Assembly: GCA_963971285.1 (NCBI GenBank)
Contig: OZ020248.1
Location: 10,664,001 to 10,728,000 of the forward strand
DNA length: 64,000 nucleotides
Direction: 5' to 3'
From: Astropecten irregularis
Lineage: Eukaryota; Echinodermata; Asteroidea; Paxillosida; Astropectinidae
Of this stretch, positions 42,179-53,558 are shown piece after piece. Made by a program: the position numbers and the translations under genes. Numbering within the stretch: position 1 is the first letter of the stretch; each line of letters starts with the position of its first letter. Below the pieces are notes generated by a model. It had not been told where the DNA came from. It searched no databases and worked only from the letters and a program-made list of their open reading frames with translations.

Positions 42179-42958
42179 CTCTCGCTGCAGTCAACACCGA
42201 TACTAATTTCTACGACCTCCGGAATATTTGACAAAAAAAAAAAACCGGCCATGGAAATCAATATTTAATGTCCCTCTCCTATTTATGCTCATGTTTGGTT
42301 GGGGTCATAGCTCGGCTGTAGAAAACAAGAAATAATTGTTATATACTATACGAGATAGCATAGGCAAGTTGTTCGTTGTTGATTCTGATAAGGTAGGGCC
42401 AATGTGGCCAACATAGTATTATAGTAGGCATATCTCCATCTATCTCTGAATGTGTAGGAGATATCGTGCTGTATGTATATGGATGCATGTATTGCGTCCA
42501 TGCACATAATACGAGATGCATGCGCACAGAGAGTGCAGCTAGGCCTATATGCGCCATGTATAATGCTAACACTACATGTACATCGACCATGATGATAATA
42601 TGCAGCCGAGATGCAGGGTCTAGTCTCTATACTGTACACACAGCTCTCTATACACACAATCATACATACAGTGCATGGCAGCCCATCAGCAATGCATGCA
42701 AGCTATTGGAACCTTATCATCTTCTCCATTTTCTTAAATATCATTCGAGTCGTATAGTCGCGTCCACGTCCGTGGTTGAAAATGCATAATAATGCACCAT
42801 ACTACAGACACACACTCACACAGAGCACTAAGGAAACGGGACACTCTAACCACCCCCCTCCCCAAGCAGAGCCGAGCTAGACATACTATAAAGAGAAGAA
42901 GAAGACACACTGATCATCGCACTCCCCATCATCTCAGCACAACGGGAGAACGGAAAAA
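42179..42958. other. Unassigned sequence
   Basis: Low-complexity A tract near 42232-42243 and atgcat-rich sequence (42480-42710). No gene supported. Confidence 0.35.
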
Positions 42959-43340
42959 TTAAAGGTATAATACATGATCGGTAAAGGTCACAGAACAGCA
43001 CTCATCACACTTCGTCTAATCCAACATGTACATAAAATAACACACATGTGAAAATTTTAGCTTATATAGCCTGACATCATTCTGAGTCACAAGAAAAAAA
43101 CGAAAACTCTACTCAGTTTTGCTTTATAAAACAAAAAGAATGGTTTTGATCTCACCCCGAGATCAAAACTGTTTCCGTCTTTATTTGACGAATTACTTGA
43201 TAATTATACACCATTTAAGACGGAAATATGTTAACGGTATGTCTCTATATACCAGCACCATCTACATACCCTGAAAGTTATACAGGAATCTGTGAATATT
43301 TCTGTTTGGGTACAATACTAATCCTGTAATTTACCTTTAA
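42959..43340. mobile_element. TTAA-family MITE (GGTATAATACATGAT variant), 382 bp
   Basis: TTAA-AGGTATAATACATGATCGGT at the left and aatcctgtaatttacct-TTAA at the right. It carries the gatctcaccccgagatcaaa palindrome. Confidence 0.82.
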
Positions 43341-43852
43341 AGATATATTTACACGCATGCGAGATGAGGGATTTGGGGTTGATAGCGAGTCATCTTGGAG
43401 ACGGGGCATGGCACCGTGTATCCCAGCAGTGATCCGACCGGCTCACCGCTCATTGAAGACCCATCGTCAATGACGACCGCCTCGGTGAATGTATCTCTCC
43501 CGGTTCGCCGCACTTTGACCATCATTTTTTTTTATAAGAACCCAAAGGGTTGTCTGTTTACACAAGGATTATACCTCCTACCTTTGTGTAAATATTCTTC
43601 ATCATCATTCTTTTCTAATTGTTATTCCCTCTTCGCCGCGGCATCGCTGGTAAATTAAAAACTATCATTATGATAATACACAAATAGGTTTATCCATGCG
43701 GAATTGATAACGTAAAAAGGGCAGTTTTTACTCACCGTATTGAGTTAATGCAACAGTGCGTATTATTATTTTCATGCATTTGCCTACGTATATGTTTGTT
43801 TAAACTTAATGCGTCCGATTTGATTAAATATAAACACTGTGTTTGCCAGTTG
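43341..43852. other. Unassigned sequence
   Basis: Nothing recognised. Confidence 0.35.
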
Positions 43853-44603
43853 TTAAAGGTAGTATCATACTTTTGTATAGCATACCCAAACAGAAATCTT
43901 CGCTGATTTACCTATAACTTACAGGGTATGAAGATGGTGATTACCGTCTTATCTTTAGAAACATACCGTTAACATTTTATGCCTGAAATGTTGTATCTAA
44001 GCTATCCAGAAAAGAGTAAAACCAGCGACCCAAATTATTTGTGATCTTTTAAAGATCAAAAATAAAAGAGAAAAGACTTCAAGGTAGTATCATACTTGGT
44101 AAGAAACCAAAACAGAAATGTTCACAGATTTACGTATAACTTTAATACAGGGTATGAAGATGGTGATGGTAGAAACACATACCGTTAACATGTTTCCGTC
44201 TGACATGGTGTATTTATCCAGAAATTAGTCAAACAACGACCGAAAATCTGTTTGATCTTTTAAAAGATCAAAAATAAAAGAAAAAAAAGAAGAAAAATAC
44301 TGTGGCTATTTTTCACTGTTTTCTTAAAAAGTGGGCACCGTATGGGACTGACATTTTCACAGATGACTGTTACTGTGCCTGTTTTGATATTTTTTGCCCA
44401 TAAATCTGTATTTCTTTGACAAAAACCAAAGTATGATAATACCTTTAAGAAATACCGTGGCCGTTTTTCACTATTTTCTCAAAAACTGGGCACCGTATGG
44501 GACTGGAATTTGCACAGATGACTGTTACTGTGTCTGTCTTGATATTTTTGCCCATGAATCTGTATTTCTTTGATAAAAACCAAAAGTATGACATTACCTT
44601 TAA
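43853..44603. mobile_element. TTAA-family MITE with a second copy nested in it
   Basis: Outer copy: TTAA-AGGTAGTATCATACTTTTGT at 43853 to caaaagtatgacattacct-TTAA at 44600-44603. It is interrupted at gactt/aagaaatac by a complete copy at 44078-44448. Confidence 0.88.
44078..44448. mobile_element. Nested TTAA-family MITE
   Basis: Left border TTCA-AGGTAGTATCATACTTGGT (TTAA with one change); right border ACCAAAGTATGATAATACCT-TTAA at 44445-44448. The outer element's undisturbed form elsewhere reads agacttaagaaatac, so the target was TTAA. Confidence 0.88.
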
Positions 44604-44960
44604 AAGGTAAGTACAGGATTGCTAACATACCCAAACAGAAATAATCACAGATGTAAGTATAACTTTCAGGATATGACGATGGTACTGATTGAAACATATC
44701 GTTAAAAATTCTGACTTAAATGGTGTATTTATCCAGAAATTAGTAAAACAAAGACCGAGAACAGTTTTGATCTCGGGGTAAGATCAAAACCACTCTTCAT
44801 GTTTTATTAGAAAAATTGAGTCGGGTTTTCGCAATTTTCTCCGTGACTCAGATGTCCGATTGAGCTCAAATTTTCACAGGTTTATTATTTCATGTACATG
44901 CTGGATCTGACAAAAATTCACGGTTCTGTGGCATTTACTAATCATGTTTTATACCTTTAA
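44600..44960. mobile_element. TTAA-family MITE (GTACAGGATT variant), abutting the previous one
   Basis: Shares the TTAA at 44600-44603 with its neighbour. It starts aaggtaagtacaggattgct and ends ctaatcatgttttatacct-TTAA. Confidence 0.82.
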
Positions 44961-45223
44961 ATTGCCATGTCGAATCGACAGTGATTTGTTTGTTTGTTTG
45001 TAGGTTTTTGGTCCTTTCGTTTGGTTGATATAACGAGAACGGCCCTATATTCGCTGGTCGAACCACTTTCCATCCTATAAATCATTGTTTTGAAGTTTCC
45101 ATTATGTTCTGGTTATTTTCTGGAAGCCACGGTTTGTTTGTCCGTCTATTTATAGTGTCTGTCTATTTCCTGTGAGATTCGCTTGTCAGTCCCTCTATCA
45201 TCTATCTGTCCGTCTGGAGACCG
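44961..45223. other. Unassigned sequence
   Basis: Contains short gtttg repeats (44987-45002) and tctgtc-rich sequence; no gene or element recognised. Confidence 0.35.
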
Positions 45224-45670
45224 TACAGGGTGTCCCAGAAAAAAACCGCAACACTTTGTTTCGATAACCATTATATTAAAATTTAACTGTTTATCATTTC
45301 AAGATTTCGATATGTGATACAGCTATGTCTTGGCTATTACATGTAGAATTTGGGCAAAATTGGACTGAAATTAGGGTGAAAAAACTAAGATTGAATTACC
45401 CAAACTCAAAACCAGATTTTCATCTTTCTTCCATACACATTATGGGTGTATTGACCACTTATTCAGAAATACTGCAAATTTGTTTTTAAAGAGTACTCTT
45501 TCAATTGGTCATATTGTCGCCAATTTCAGCCCGACTTTGCTTAAATTCTACATGATGATAGCCAAGACATGGTTGTATCATAATTATAGCTGAATCTTGA
45601 AGTGGAAAACAGTTTAATATTAACATAATGCTTCCCGATACATTGTTAGTTTTTTCTGGGACACCCTGTA
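45224..45670. mobile_element. TA-flanked MITE CAGGGTGTCCCAGAAAAA, copy 1
   Basis: TA-CAGGGTGTCCCAGAAAAA at the left and ttctgggacaccctg-TA at the right. The TA duplication and ends are Tc1/mariner-like. The interior is largely self-complementary (a long foldback around tttatcatttcaagattt / atcttgaagtggaaaac). No ORF. Confidence 0.82.
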
Positions 45671-45867
45671 TAACTATATGACATATTGGTGTCTAATTTC
45701 TCCCCGCTCCGTCGGTTTGTTTGTCTTGTTCGCAGATCATTGTTTGTCTTTATGTTTTGACGATGTCTATCGGATGACACGCTCTAGTTCTTCTCTCGCG
45801 TTTTCTTGTTTTCCCAACCAACCCTTCCCCTTATCTTATTTTAACGTGTCATGTTATCGTCAGCTAG

Positions 45868-46463
45868 GCCGATTTCACAAAACAGTAAGATCAATCTTTA
45901 CTTTGAGATGTCAATATCACCATAGTGATTTGTATTTGTGACACCACACTTTTGCTTCGCAATTTAAGGTGCAGTACATGATTGTTAACCACTGGTGTTG
46001 ATTTCTTGTCATGATTGGGGGGGGATGATTTGTGATTTGGTGTCCTATGCGAGGGAGCGAAACGACCGAGCGGGGGAAACTGTGGGAGGTGGGATACCCC
46101 CCTTCCAAACCAGTAACTTTTTAATGAACACAGAGTCGAAAGTCGCATTTTAGAGCCATTAAAAAAAACGATATACAGAAGAATTAAACATAGTATAAAT
46201 TCACTGCGACAAAAAAAAAACACCCCCAAAACAAGTATCATGTATTGTTTCTATATACAATAAACTTGAATGCCATTCAACCTCGAAATATTGGGAGGGG
46301 GATGATAATACACGCCCTACACGCCCCCCCCCCCCCCCCCTCCACACCTCAAATATTGGGGGGATATATCCCCCATCCCCCCGGGAACGACACCCATGAT
46401 ATATTATACCTTTAAGATTTATTCACAATATTAGTCAAGTGCTTTGTGAAATCGACCACAGAT
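45868..46463. repeat. CCGATTTCACAAA foldback MITE, interrupted
   Basis: Left terminus aggccgatttcacaaaacag, right terminus gctttgtgaaatcgacca. About 45965-46410 is later material: TTAA-family ends (ttaaggtgcagtacatgatt and atatattatacctttaa) enclosing a GTGGTGTCGATTTC MITE. Confidence 0.65.
45988..46402. mobile_element. GTGGTGTCGATTTC MITE, copy 2
   Basis: cactggtgttgatttcttgt start and gggaacgacacccatga end, with gatttggtgtcctatgcgag and caataaacttgaatgccatt inside. Nested between two TTAA-family ends. Confidence 0.75.
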
Positions 46464-47437
46464 CTCTAGCTCATATACACAGTCTTCACCGCGTACCTTA
46501 ATATCTGTACACATCCTGAAACCAACATAATAACACTCTCAACAGCGTATGCATGCGCACATTTTTCTTAAACCGACGAAAATACAAGAAAACACCGTGG
46601 TGAGGTCAGGTTTGCAGTGAAATTCATACCGGAGTGCGGCATTATCATGGCGCACGCCGTGTATATATGGTGCTTCTTCTGCACCGAGTGATCCCCACTG
46701 CCGCGGCTGAACAGAGCGCCCGTATATACCGTTAGTCCCCTGTACAATCCCCCCGCACTAAAATAAACCCCGGCGAGAATTTCTAATTTCGATCGCCGTG
46801 ACGACAACGTGTCTACCCGACACCTCGCCGTCGATCCATGCATTCCCCCCTCCATGAGCTGCATGCACCGTGGTACCCACCCAGGCCACTATAAAACACG
46901 GCGCCTGTGCAATGCATGCATCCCTTGATGAACATATTTTACGAGAGAGAGCTGTTCCATCATTCATCCATTTTCGTTTCTTCTAGTCAGGCAGTCTGCA
47001 AAAGAAACACACACGAGTAATAGTAATGAAAGAAAGACTGTCCCATAGCATGCTCACTATAGCGTGAATATTCCAAGTTGTGCATGATTTGAGATGATAT
47101 GCCGTGCAATCCCGACGGGGGTGGGGATAGGCTCATGGACTAGTGTCTTGTTCGCCGATCTCTCCCCCCCCCCCCTCCATAATGGCTGCCCGGCCAGCCT
47201 GTACCGCCGTCATTATAATGATTGCCCATCATGAAAGAAATTAGGAGAGAGGAGAAATATAAAAAAGGGATGCGCTCTCTGAAGCCGCGGGGAGGAGAGG
47301 GGATGCAAATGCTTCTGTGTATATGGCGAGCTTGATGCAGCATCATATACCCATCTTCTTTTTGGCTGTATTTCTACGGGGCGCACGTTTACAGACCATG
47401 CCATCGTCACGGCGTACGGTGTCCTCCAGGCAACAAC
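46464..47437. other. Unassigned GC-richer sequence; possible promoter region
   Basis: No repeat recognised. A TATA-like word (atataaaaaagg, about 47258-47269) lies about 180 bp upstream of the candidate start codon at 47438. Confidence 0.25.
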
Positions 47438-47450
47438 ATGGCCGCGGAGC
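47438..47450 (+). other. Candidate first coding exon (MAAE...), unproven
   Basis: caacATGGCCGCGGAGC is followed at once by a strong donor GTGAGT (47451). A TATA-like box lies upstream. No second exon could be linked in the window, so this is only a suggestion. Confidence 0.2.
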
Positions 47451-47754
47451 GTGAGTACGGCGCACAGGGCCAGGGGATGTTCATCACCGCAGCTTCTCAG
47501 TCAAGAGGGGGAAAAACTGGGGCAAGCGCCCCGGGGGCTCGCCGGCTCGCCACGGTCATAAATACAGACCGTATACCGTCTCCTCCTCGTGCTCGTACAT
47601 TTTCTACTCCTCCCCCTCCCCCATAATAGCAGTTTGAACATCTTATAAACGGTCTGGAACATATGGTGACTTGCGGCGTGTGGGGTTCTTTATATGCCTC
47701 CATTAAAACGCAACCAGACGATGACATTTTGTCATTTCTTTTTTATTCCACCTT

Positions 47755-48335
47755 GGGGCCGATTTCATTCATAGAGCTGCTTATAGCACAAAAATTCGCT
47801 AAGCATGACATTCAGGCGCGGTTGGCTAGGGGGGGGGGGCTAGGGGGCTGTAGCCCCCCCCCCCTCCCCCCCCCCCCCAAAAAAAATGTTGTCTAGCCCC
47901 TCCAAAAAATGCAAGTGAAAAACAAAAAATCTTGAAAAAACTGGATTTAGTTATTAAGCCCCAATTACATATGAAAAGGCGTTGTGTGGGCTATAATGTG
48001 CGCATGTTTTTCGACCCCTAATAAGACATAGCAGAAGCGAGTGTTAGAAGAACCCAAAATATTCGGTCTTTTAGCCTCCCCCCCAAAAAAAAAAAAATGG
48101 CTCTTCTACCCCCCCCCTATAGAACCGCGCCTAATGACATTTCTGTCTAAATAAAAACAGGATGAACAACCACATTTCCATGTATTGTGTATCACTTTCA
48201 ATTGTTCTTTGGCTGTTGTAATTCGCTGACCATGAATATCAAATGGAACTTTCAATGGTGGTTTGTTTTATTGGGCAAGCTATTTTCGTGCTAAGCTATT
48301 TTTTTGTGCTAAGCAGCCCTATGAAATTGGCCCCT
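47755..48335. repeat. GGGGCCGATTTCAT...GAGCTGCT MITE with a nested hAT-like MITE
   Basis: Left terminus from about 47755 (ggggccgatttcattcatag), right terminus gccctatgaaattggcccc. Removing 47813-48133 and one ATGACATT restores gctaagcatgacatttctgt. Confidence 0.82.
47813..48133. mobile_element. Small hAT-like MITE, 321 bp, 8-bp duplication
   Basis: CAGGCGCGGTT / AACCGCGCCTA termini flanked by ATGACATT at 47805-47812 and 48134-48141. The interior is C/G and A homopolymer-rich. Confidence 0.85.
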
Positions 48336-48654
48336 GGACTCAACGCGTAAAATTCCCATTAATTGATTTTTTGCGATTATTTTGTTTTGTTTATTTTAAC
48401 GCGTAAAATGGTTTTGAAATGGACGAGAAGAGGTGGTCCCATGCAATGCATGACTGTGCAAACATTATTTGTTGTTGTCCACGGTGAGTTTTTTTATGCC
48501 CTCGAGTATTTTGGCTGTGAAAACGTCTCCCTGTGGTATAACCAGATTATCTGTCCCATCGCCGGATCTCTTATAGGGCATCAGAGTCAGCGCTAGGATT
48601 ATGTTAATACTAATGTTATCAAGTCACACTGGCATACATTTACCTACAGTACCT
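48336..48654. other. Unassigned sequence
   Basis: Nothing recognised. Confidence 0.35.
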
Positions 48655-49020
48655 TTAAAGGTAATATCATACATTGGTTTCTATCAAAGAAATACAGATT
48701 TATGGGCAACAATATCAAGACAAATAGAGTAACAGTCATCTGTGAAAAATGTAGTCCCATACGGTGCCAACTTTTTGAGAAAACAGTGAAAAAGGCCACA
48801 TTATTTCTTAAGCCTTTTCTCTTTCATTTTTGATCTTTTAAAAGATCAAAAATATTTTCGGTCGATGTTATACTAATTTCTGGATATTAAATACACCATT
48901 TCAGGTGGAACAATTTTAACGGTAGGTTTCTACCAGCACCATCTTCATACCCTGAAAGTAATATGTAAATCTGTGAACATTTTCTGTTTTGGTTCGTTAC
49001 CAAAGTATGATACTACCTTA
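48655..49020. mobile_element. TTAA-family MITE
   Basis: TTAA-AGGTAATATCATACATTGGT to ACCAAAGTATGATACTACCT-TAT. Confidence 0.83.
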
Positions 49021-49521
49021 TTTTGCTGCCATATGGCTCACTGGATAAAAATGGCTTACCAAAAATAAAACTATACACTGATATAATATTGGATCATAAT
49101 ACCTTTAACGAATGTATAATGAGGGTTCTTGCTGATTCTGCACACCCCATATGTTTTGTTACATCAGTTGTGTTAAAACATTCATGTTTTTCTTCTCTGG
49201 TAAAACACAAAAGGCCCACGATCCAGTTTCTTCGTCTTGCCAAAAAAATATCCCTTACTTCATTTCCCTCTTTGGGTCGATATAATGTTCTCTTCCCCAG
49301 CCTTCTTTACGTGTTTTTCCTCCGTGACTTTGTGCACGTTGCTTCTATTTTTCATTTCAATTACCGCCATTACGACCACCTGGTGCATGTTGATGTTCTT
49401 GTATGTAGTTGTCTCTCTCTAAAATGAGCGAAAATGTATCCCATGAATATTGGTTTCAGTGTGTGTAAACTTGAATTGTAAACTTTCAAACGTAAACGGA
49501 ACAATGGTGTTCTTTCTCTTA
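49021..49521. other. Unassigned sequence
   Basis: One 134-codon open frame (49023-49427, +) shows no recognisable domain; not called. Confidence 0.3.
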
Positions 49522-50030
49522 AAGGGAGCATATAGGATTTGCAAGGCCTTTTATTGAGTTTAAGACAGAAAATGGACTCAACAGTTCGTAAACAGTGTAA
49601 ACAGTCACCATGGGAAATATTGGTTCATCAGATGCTGGGTTTTTCAAGGAAATCAAGATTTAGTGTTTGGATGTTTGGAACAAATATAAAGGACACCCTC
49701 ACTTGAGTTGTTTTAGTTATCCCCTTTCACTCAAGGTATGAAGACGGTGCTGGTAGAAACATACCGTTAACATATTTCCACCTGAAATGCTGTACTAATC
49801 CAGAAATCAGTAAAAGAAAGACCAAAAACGGTTTTGATCTCGGGGTAAGATCCAAACCATTCTTCATGTTTTTTAAAGAAAAATTGAGTCGGGTTTTCGC
49901 TATTTTTCGTGACTCAGATGTCCGATTGAGCTCAAATCTTCACAGGTTTATTATATCATGTACATGTTTGATCAGACAAAGTATGAGTGTTGTCATGTGA
50001 CCTTAATTTACCAATCATGTATTGTACCTA
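49522..50030 (+). repeat. Composite repeat, copy 2 (plus)
   Basis: ttaaagggagcatataggat start, then catcagatgctgggtttttc, cccctttcactcaaggtatg (junction), then TTAA-family sequence to ttaccaatcatgtattgtacc. Matches 34854-35285 inverted, including the junction. Confidence 0.75.
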
Positions 50031-50104
50031 TGCACAGAAACACCGGCTGCCATGGCGCAACAATCATATTTTCACCGTGCGTGCGGTCAAAAAGGACAAA
50101 TTGA

Positions 50105-50462
50105 TTAAAGGTATAGTGTCATATTTTGGTAGTATACTGAAACAGAAATCTTCACAGATTTACCTATAACTTACAGGGTATAAAGATGGTGCTGGTAGAA
50201 ACATACTGTTACAATTTGTCTGCCTGTAATGCTGTATTTATCCGGGAAAGAGTAAAACCAATTTGAACAATAAAAATTTTGATCAAAAATCATGCGAAAA
50301 GATTTAATACCGTGGCCGTTTTTAACTGGTTTTTTTTTTTTTCAAGAAAGTGCGCACCGTATCTAGAAATTTCACAGATGACTGTTGCTGTATCTGCCAT
50401 GATATTTTTGCTCATGAATCTGTATTTCTTTGACAAAACCAAAAGTATGATATTACCTTTAA
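50105..50462. mobile_element. TTAA-family MITE (first of an abutting pair)
   Basis: TTAA-AGGTATAGTGTCATATTTTGG to ACCAAAAGTATGATATTACCT-TTAA. Confidence 0.83.
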
Positions 50463-50783
50463 AGAGATAGTGTCATTTTACTTTGGTAAGAAGCCAAAAC
50501 AGAAATGTTCACAGATTTACGTATAACTTACAGGGTATGAAGAATGATGGTGGTGATAGAAACATACCGTTAAATTATTCCGCCTGAAATGCTGTTCTTA
50601 TCCAGAAAAGAGTAAAACAACGACTGAAAATATTTTTGATCTTTTAAAAGATCAAAAATAAAAGAGAAAAGACTTAAGAAATACTGTGGGGCAGATTTCC
50701 ACAGATGATTGTTACTGATATCTGTCTTGATACTTTTGCCCATGAAACTGTATTGCTTTGACAAAGTATGATAATACCTTTAA
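50459..50783. mobile_element. TTAA-family MITE (second of an abutting pair)
   Basis: Shares the TTAA at 50459-50462. It ends acaaagtatgataatacct-TTAA. Confidence 0.8.
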
Positions 50784-50992
50784 AACTACAAGAATGAAAT
50801 TTCTCAGATATTGTTTCATGATTTTCAGGGGTTTTCAGGGCCATTCTGTTTCATCATCAACATTTAATTTGTATATTTCTGTGACTGAAAAAAGGAACGC
50901 TTGTATTTTGCAATTTTTATAAGCACTGTTGGACTTTTGTTACGTTCCACAAGAGCGCCATCAAAAATTAGTAAGCATTTTACAAAAAAACG

Positions 50993-51125
50993 GGGGTCGA
51001 TTTCATCAAACTCATCGTAACTTATCAATCGAAGGACTTGTGATGTAGCATTATATAGGTCCACTACGATGGGTTATCCGTTGTAAATCAAGTTACGATC
51101 GTTAGGGCTTCGTGAAATCGAGCCC
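50993..51125. repeat. GGGGTCGATTTCATCAAACT foldback MITE
   Basis: ggggtcgatttcatcaaact at the left and gggcttcgtgaaatcgagccc at the right. Confidence 0.8.
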
Positions 51126-51404
51126 ATGACTGAATTTTCATGGTGCCCTGTATGTCGACCTCTGGGCCTCCATAGTGCCTATGTAGAATTCTTCAGGCCC
51201 TATAAAAACCAGCGAAGGGGAAAGCATTCACGTTGAATGAGCGGTATGCATACACTAATGGAATGTAATGAAAATTGCATTTAGCTATTGGTTTTGCAAG
51301 CATGAGCAGCATACCAGCAACATTATGAAGTCGTGTGTAAAACTGATGGGAAACCACTGTAGACTTCCTCCATTAAAATGGATTGTGTTATCAGGCGTTT
51401 TTTG
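51126..51404. other. Unassigned sequence
   Basis: Nothing recognised. Confidence 0.35.
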
Positions 51405-51772
51405 TTAAAAGGTACAGTACAGGATTGGTAACGAACCAAATAACAAATGTTCACAGATTTACGTTTAACTTTCAGGGTATGAAGACTGTGCTGGTAGAAA
51501 CATACCGTTCAAATATTTCAGCCTGAAATGGCGTATTTATCCAGATATTTATCAAACAAAGACCGAAAACAGTTTTGATCTCAGGTAAGATCAAAACCAT
51601 TTGTTATGTTTGATAAGAAGAAATGAATTGGGTTAATTTCGCTATTTTCTTGTGACTCAGATGTCCGATTGAGATCAAATGTTCACAGGTTTATCATCTC
51701 ATGTATATGTTGGATTAGACAAAGTGCGAGTGCTGTTCTGTGACATTTACCAATCATGAATTATACCTTTAA
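51405..51772. mobile_element. TTAA-family MITE (GGTACAGTACAGGATTGGTA variant), 368 bp
   Basis: TTAA-AAGGTACAGTACAGGATTGG to accaatcatgaattatacct-TTAA. Internal gatctcaggtaagatcaaaac and gactcagatgtccgattgag. Confidence 0.85.
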
Positions 51773-52089
51773 TGAGTGTATAATGATAAACTCGGCCAGG
51801 AATTTGACTCGCATTTGGTGAATGTAAATTCGATAGTCTCTTCATATCGCGGCTCTATGAATGGCAGCGAGTGTGGGCCATTGTGGAATGTCATGATTCC
51901 ATTTCACATGATGCAGACAAAAAAGCGAGCACATAAATGCTTCTTCTGAGTTGTCCAGTGTCACACACACCATGATGGCTAAAGATGTATTGTGGGGCTG
52001 AAACGATTGAATGCCCGGGAAACTATGACCATGGAGGAAGGAAGAGATATGCTATGTAGTTGTTAGGGGAGTCCGTTTTTTGGGGTCAT

Positions 52090-52430
52090 TTGCCAAAGAA
52101 ATGCATTCACGGGCAAACATTATCAAGACAGATACAGTTACAGTCATATGTGAAATTCCCAGTCCCATACGGTGCCAATTTTTGGAGAAAACGGTGAAAA
52201 CGCCCACGGCATTTTAAAAATCTTTTCACCGTTACTTTTGATCTTCCGAAGATTAAATTGTTTGCTTTGGTCACTGGTTTTACTGTTTTCTGGATAAATA
52301 GGCTCACATAATTTCAGGCATGACATTTTTAACGGTATGTTTTACCATCACCATCTTTATACCCTGTAAGTTATAGGTAAATCTGTGAAGATTTCTGTTA
52401 GTCGGTATGCTACCAAAGTAATACCTTTAG
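52090..52430. mobile_element. TTAA-family MITE, left end lost
   Basis: From caaagaaatgcattcacggg to gctaccaaagtaatacctt, in the AGGTAGTATC subfamily. Confidence 0.7.
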
Positions 52431-53013
52431 GCCCAAGTCACCGTCCGGTTGGCGCGTTAACTATACGGCAATGCAAGAATCCCACGGGGGCTAGGCGATG
52501 TAAAACACGATCACCAGTCACCATGCACTTACCTTTACCGACCGAGCTCGGATTTGGGCCACGGGCTGGTCGGCTACTTCCAGCCTGGTCTCGCCTTTGG
52601 TCACGGTTTGGCCTTGGCAAAGTCTCGGACTTCATGACACAACCATTGTGCAAACCGCGGGATACTAGCGTGCATCACCGAGCAGTTTGCCCCGAGTATG
52701 TTTGGTCAGCAGTCCCACGGTGGATTACAGAGTGCAGCGGGTAGCTGACAATCTCCCCTTTCGAGCCAGAAGACAGAAATCTCGTCACAATTGTTTAGTT
52801 CAACTTAAAAAAGAATTATGATGGTTGACCCAAGAGCAAATCCCCCTTTCAAGCGATCAATTCTTATCAGATGAAATATCCACAGTGTACTTTGTACGAG
52901 AACATAATTCTTTCCCCTACTGAAATTGAATTAAACAGATAAGCCTGTAGGTAATGAAAACAAAAATCGTTAAAATATCAAAATTATTTTATCCAGAATT
53001 GAGATCCATTCAG
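52431..53013. other. Unassigned, GC-rich left half; possible minus-strand exon
   Basis: On the minus strand an ATG at 52653 opens MKSETLPRPNRDQRRDQAGS and runs to a good donor (ggtaaag|gtaagtgc, about 52533). No downstream exon was linked, so it stays a suggestion. Confidence 0.2.
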
Positions 53014-53364
53014 TTTGAGGGTACAGTACAAGATTGGTAACATACCCAAACAGAAATGTTGACAGTTTTATACGTATAACTTTCAGGGTCATGGAGATGA
53101 TGCTGGTAGAAACATACCGTTACAATATTTCCGCCTGAAATTATATTTATCCAGAAATTAGTCAAACAAAGACCGTAAACAGTAAGATCAAAACAATTCT
53201 TTATGTTCTATATAAGAAAAATGAGTTGGGTTTTCGCTATTTTCTCGTGGCTCAGATGTCCGATAGAGCTCACATTTTCACAGGTGTGTTATTATATATG
53301 TTGGATTAGACGAAGTGTGAGCGCTGTTCTGTGACCAAATACCGATCATGTATTATACATTTAA
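53014..53364. mobile_element. TTAA-family MITE (GGTACAGTAC variant)
   Basis: TTGA-gggtacagtacaagattgg to accgatcatgtattatacat-TTAA. A further right-end fragment of the same family follows at about 53412-53558. Confidence 0.8.
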
Positions 53365-53558
53365 TGCTTCATTCTCCCGTTGTGCTGAGATGATGGGGTG
53401 TGCGATGATAAAAAACCATTTTGTATGTTTTATATAAGAAAAATGAGTCGGGTTTTCGCTATTTTCTCGTGACTCAGATGTTCGATTGAGCTGGAACAAA
53501 AGTCTATCATTTTATGCACATGCTGGATTTACCAATCGTGTATTATATACCTTTAAAG

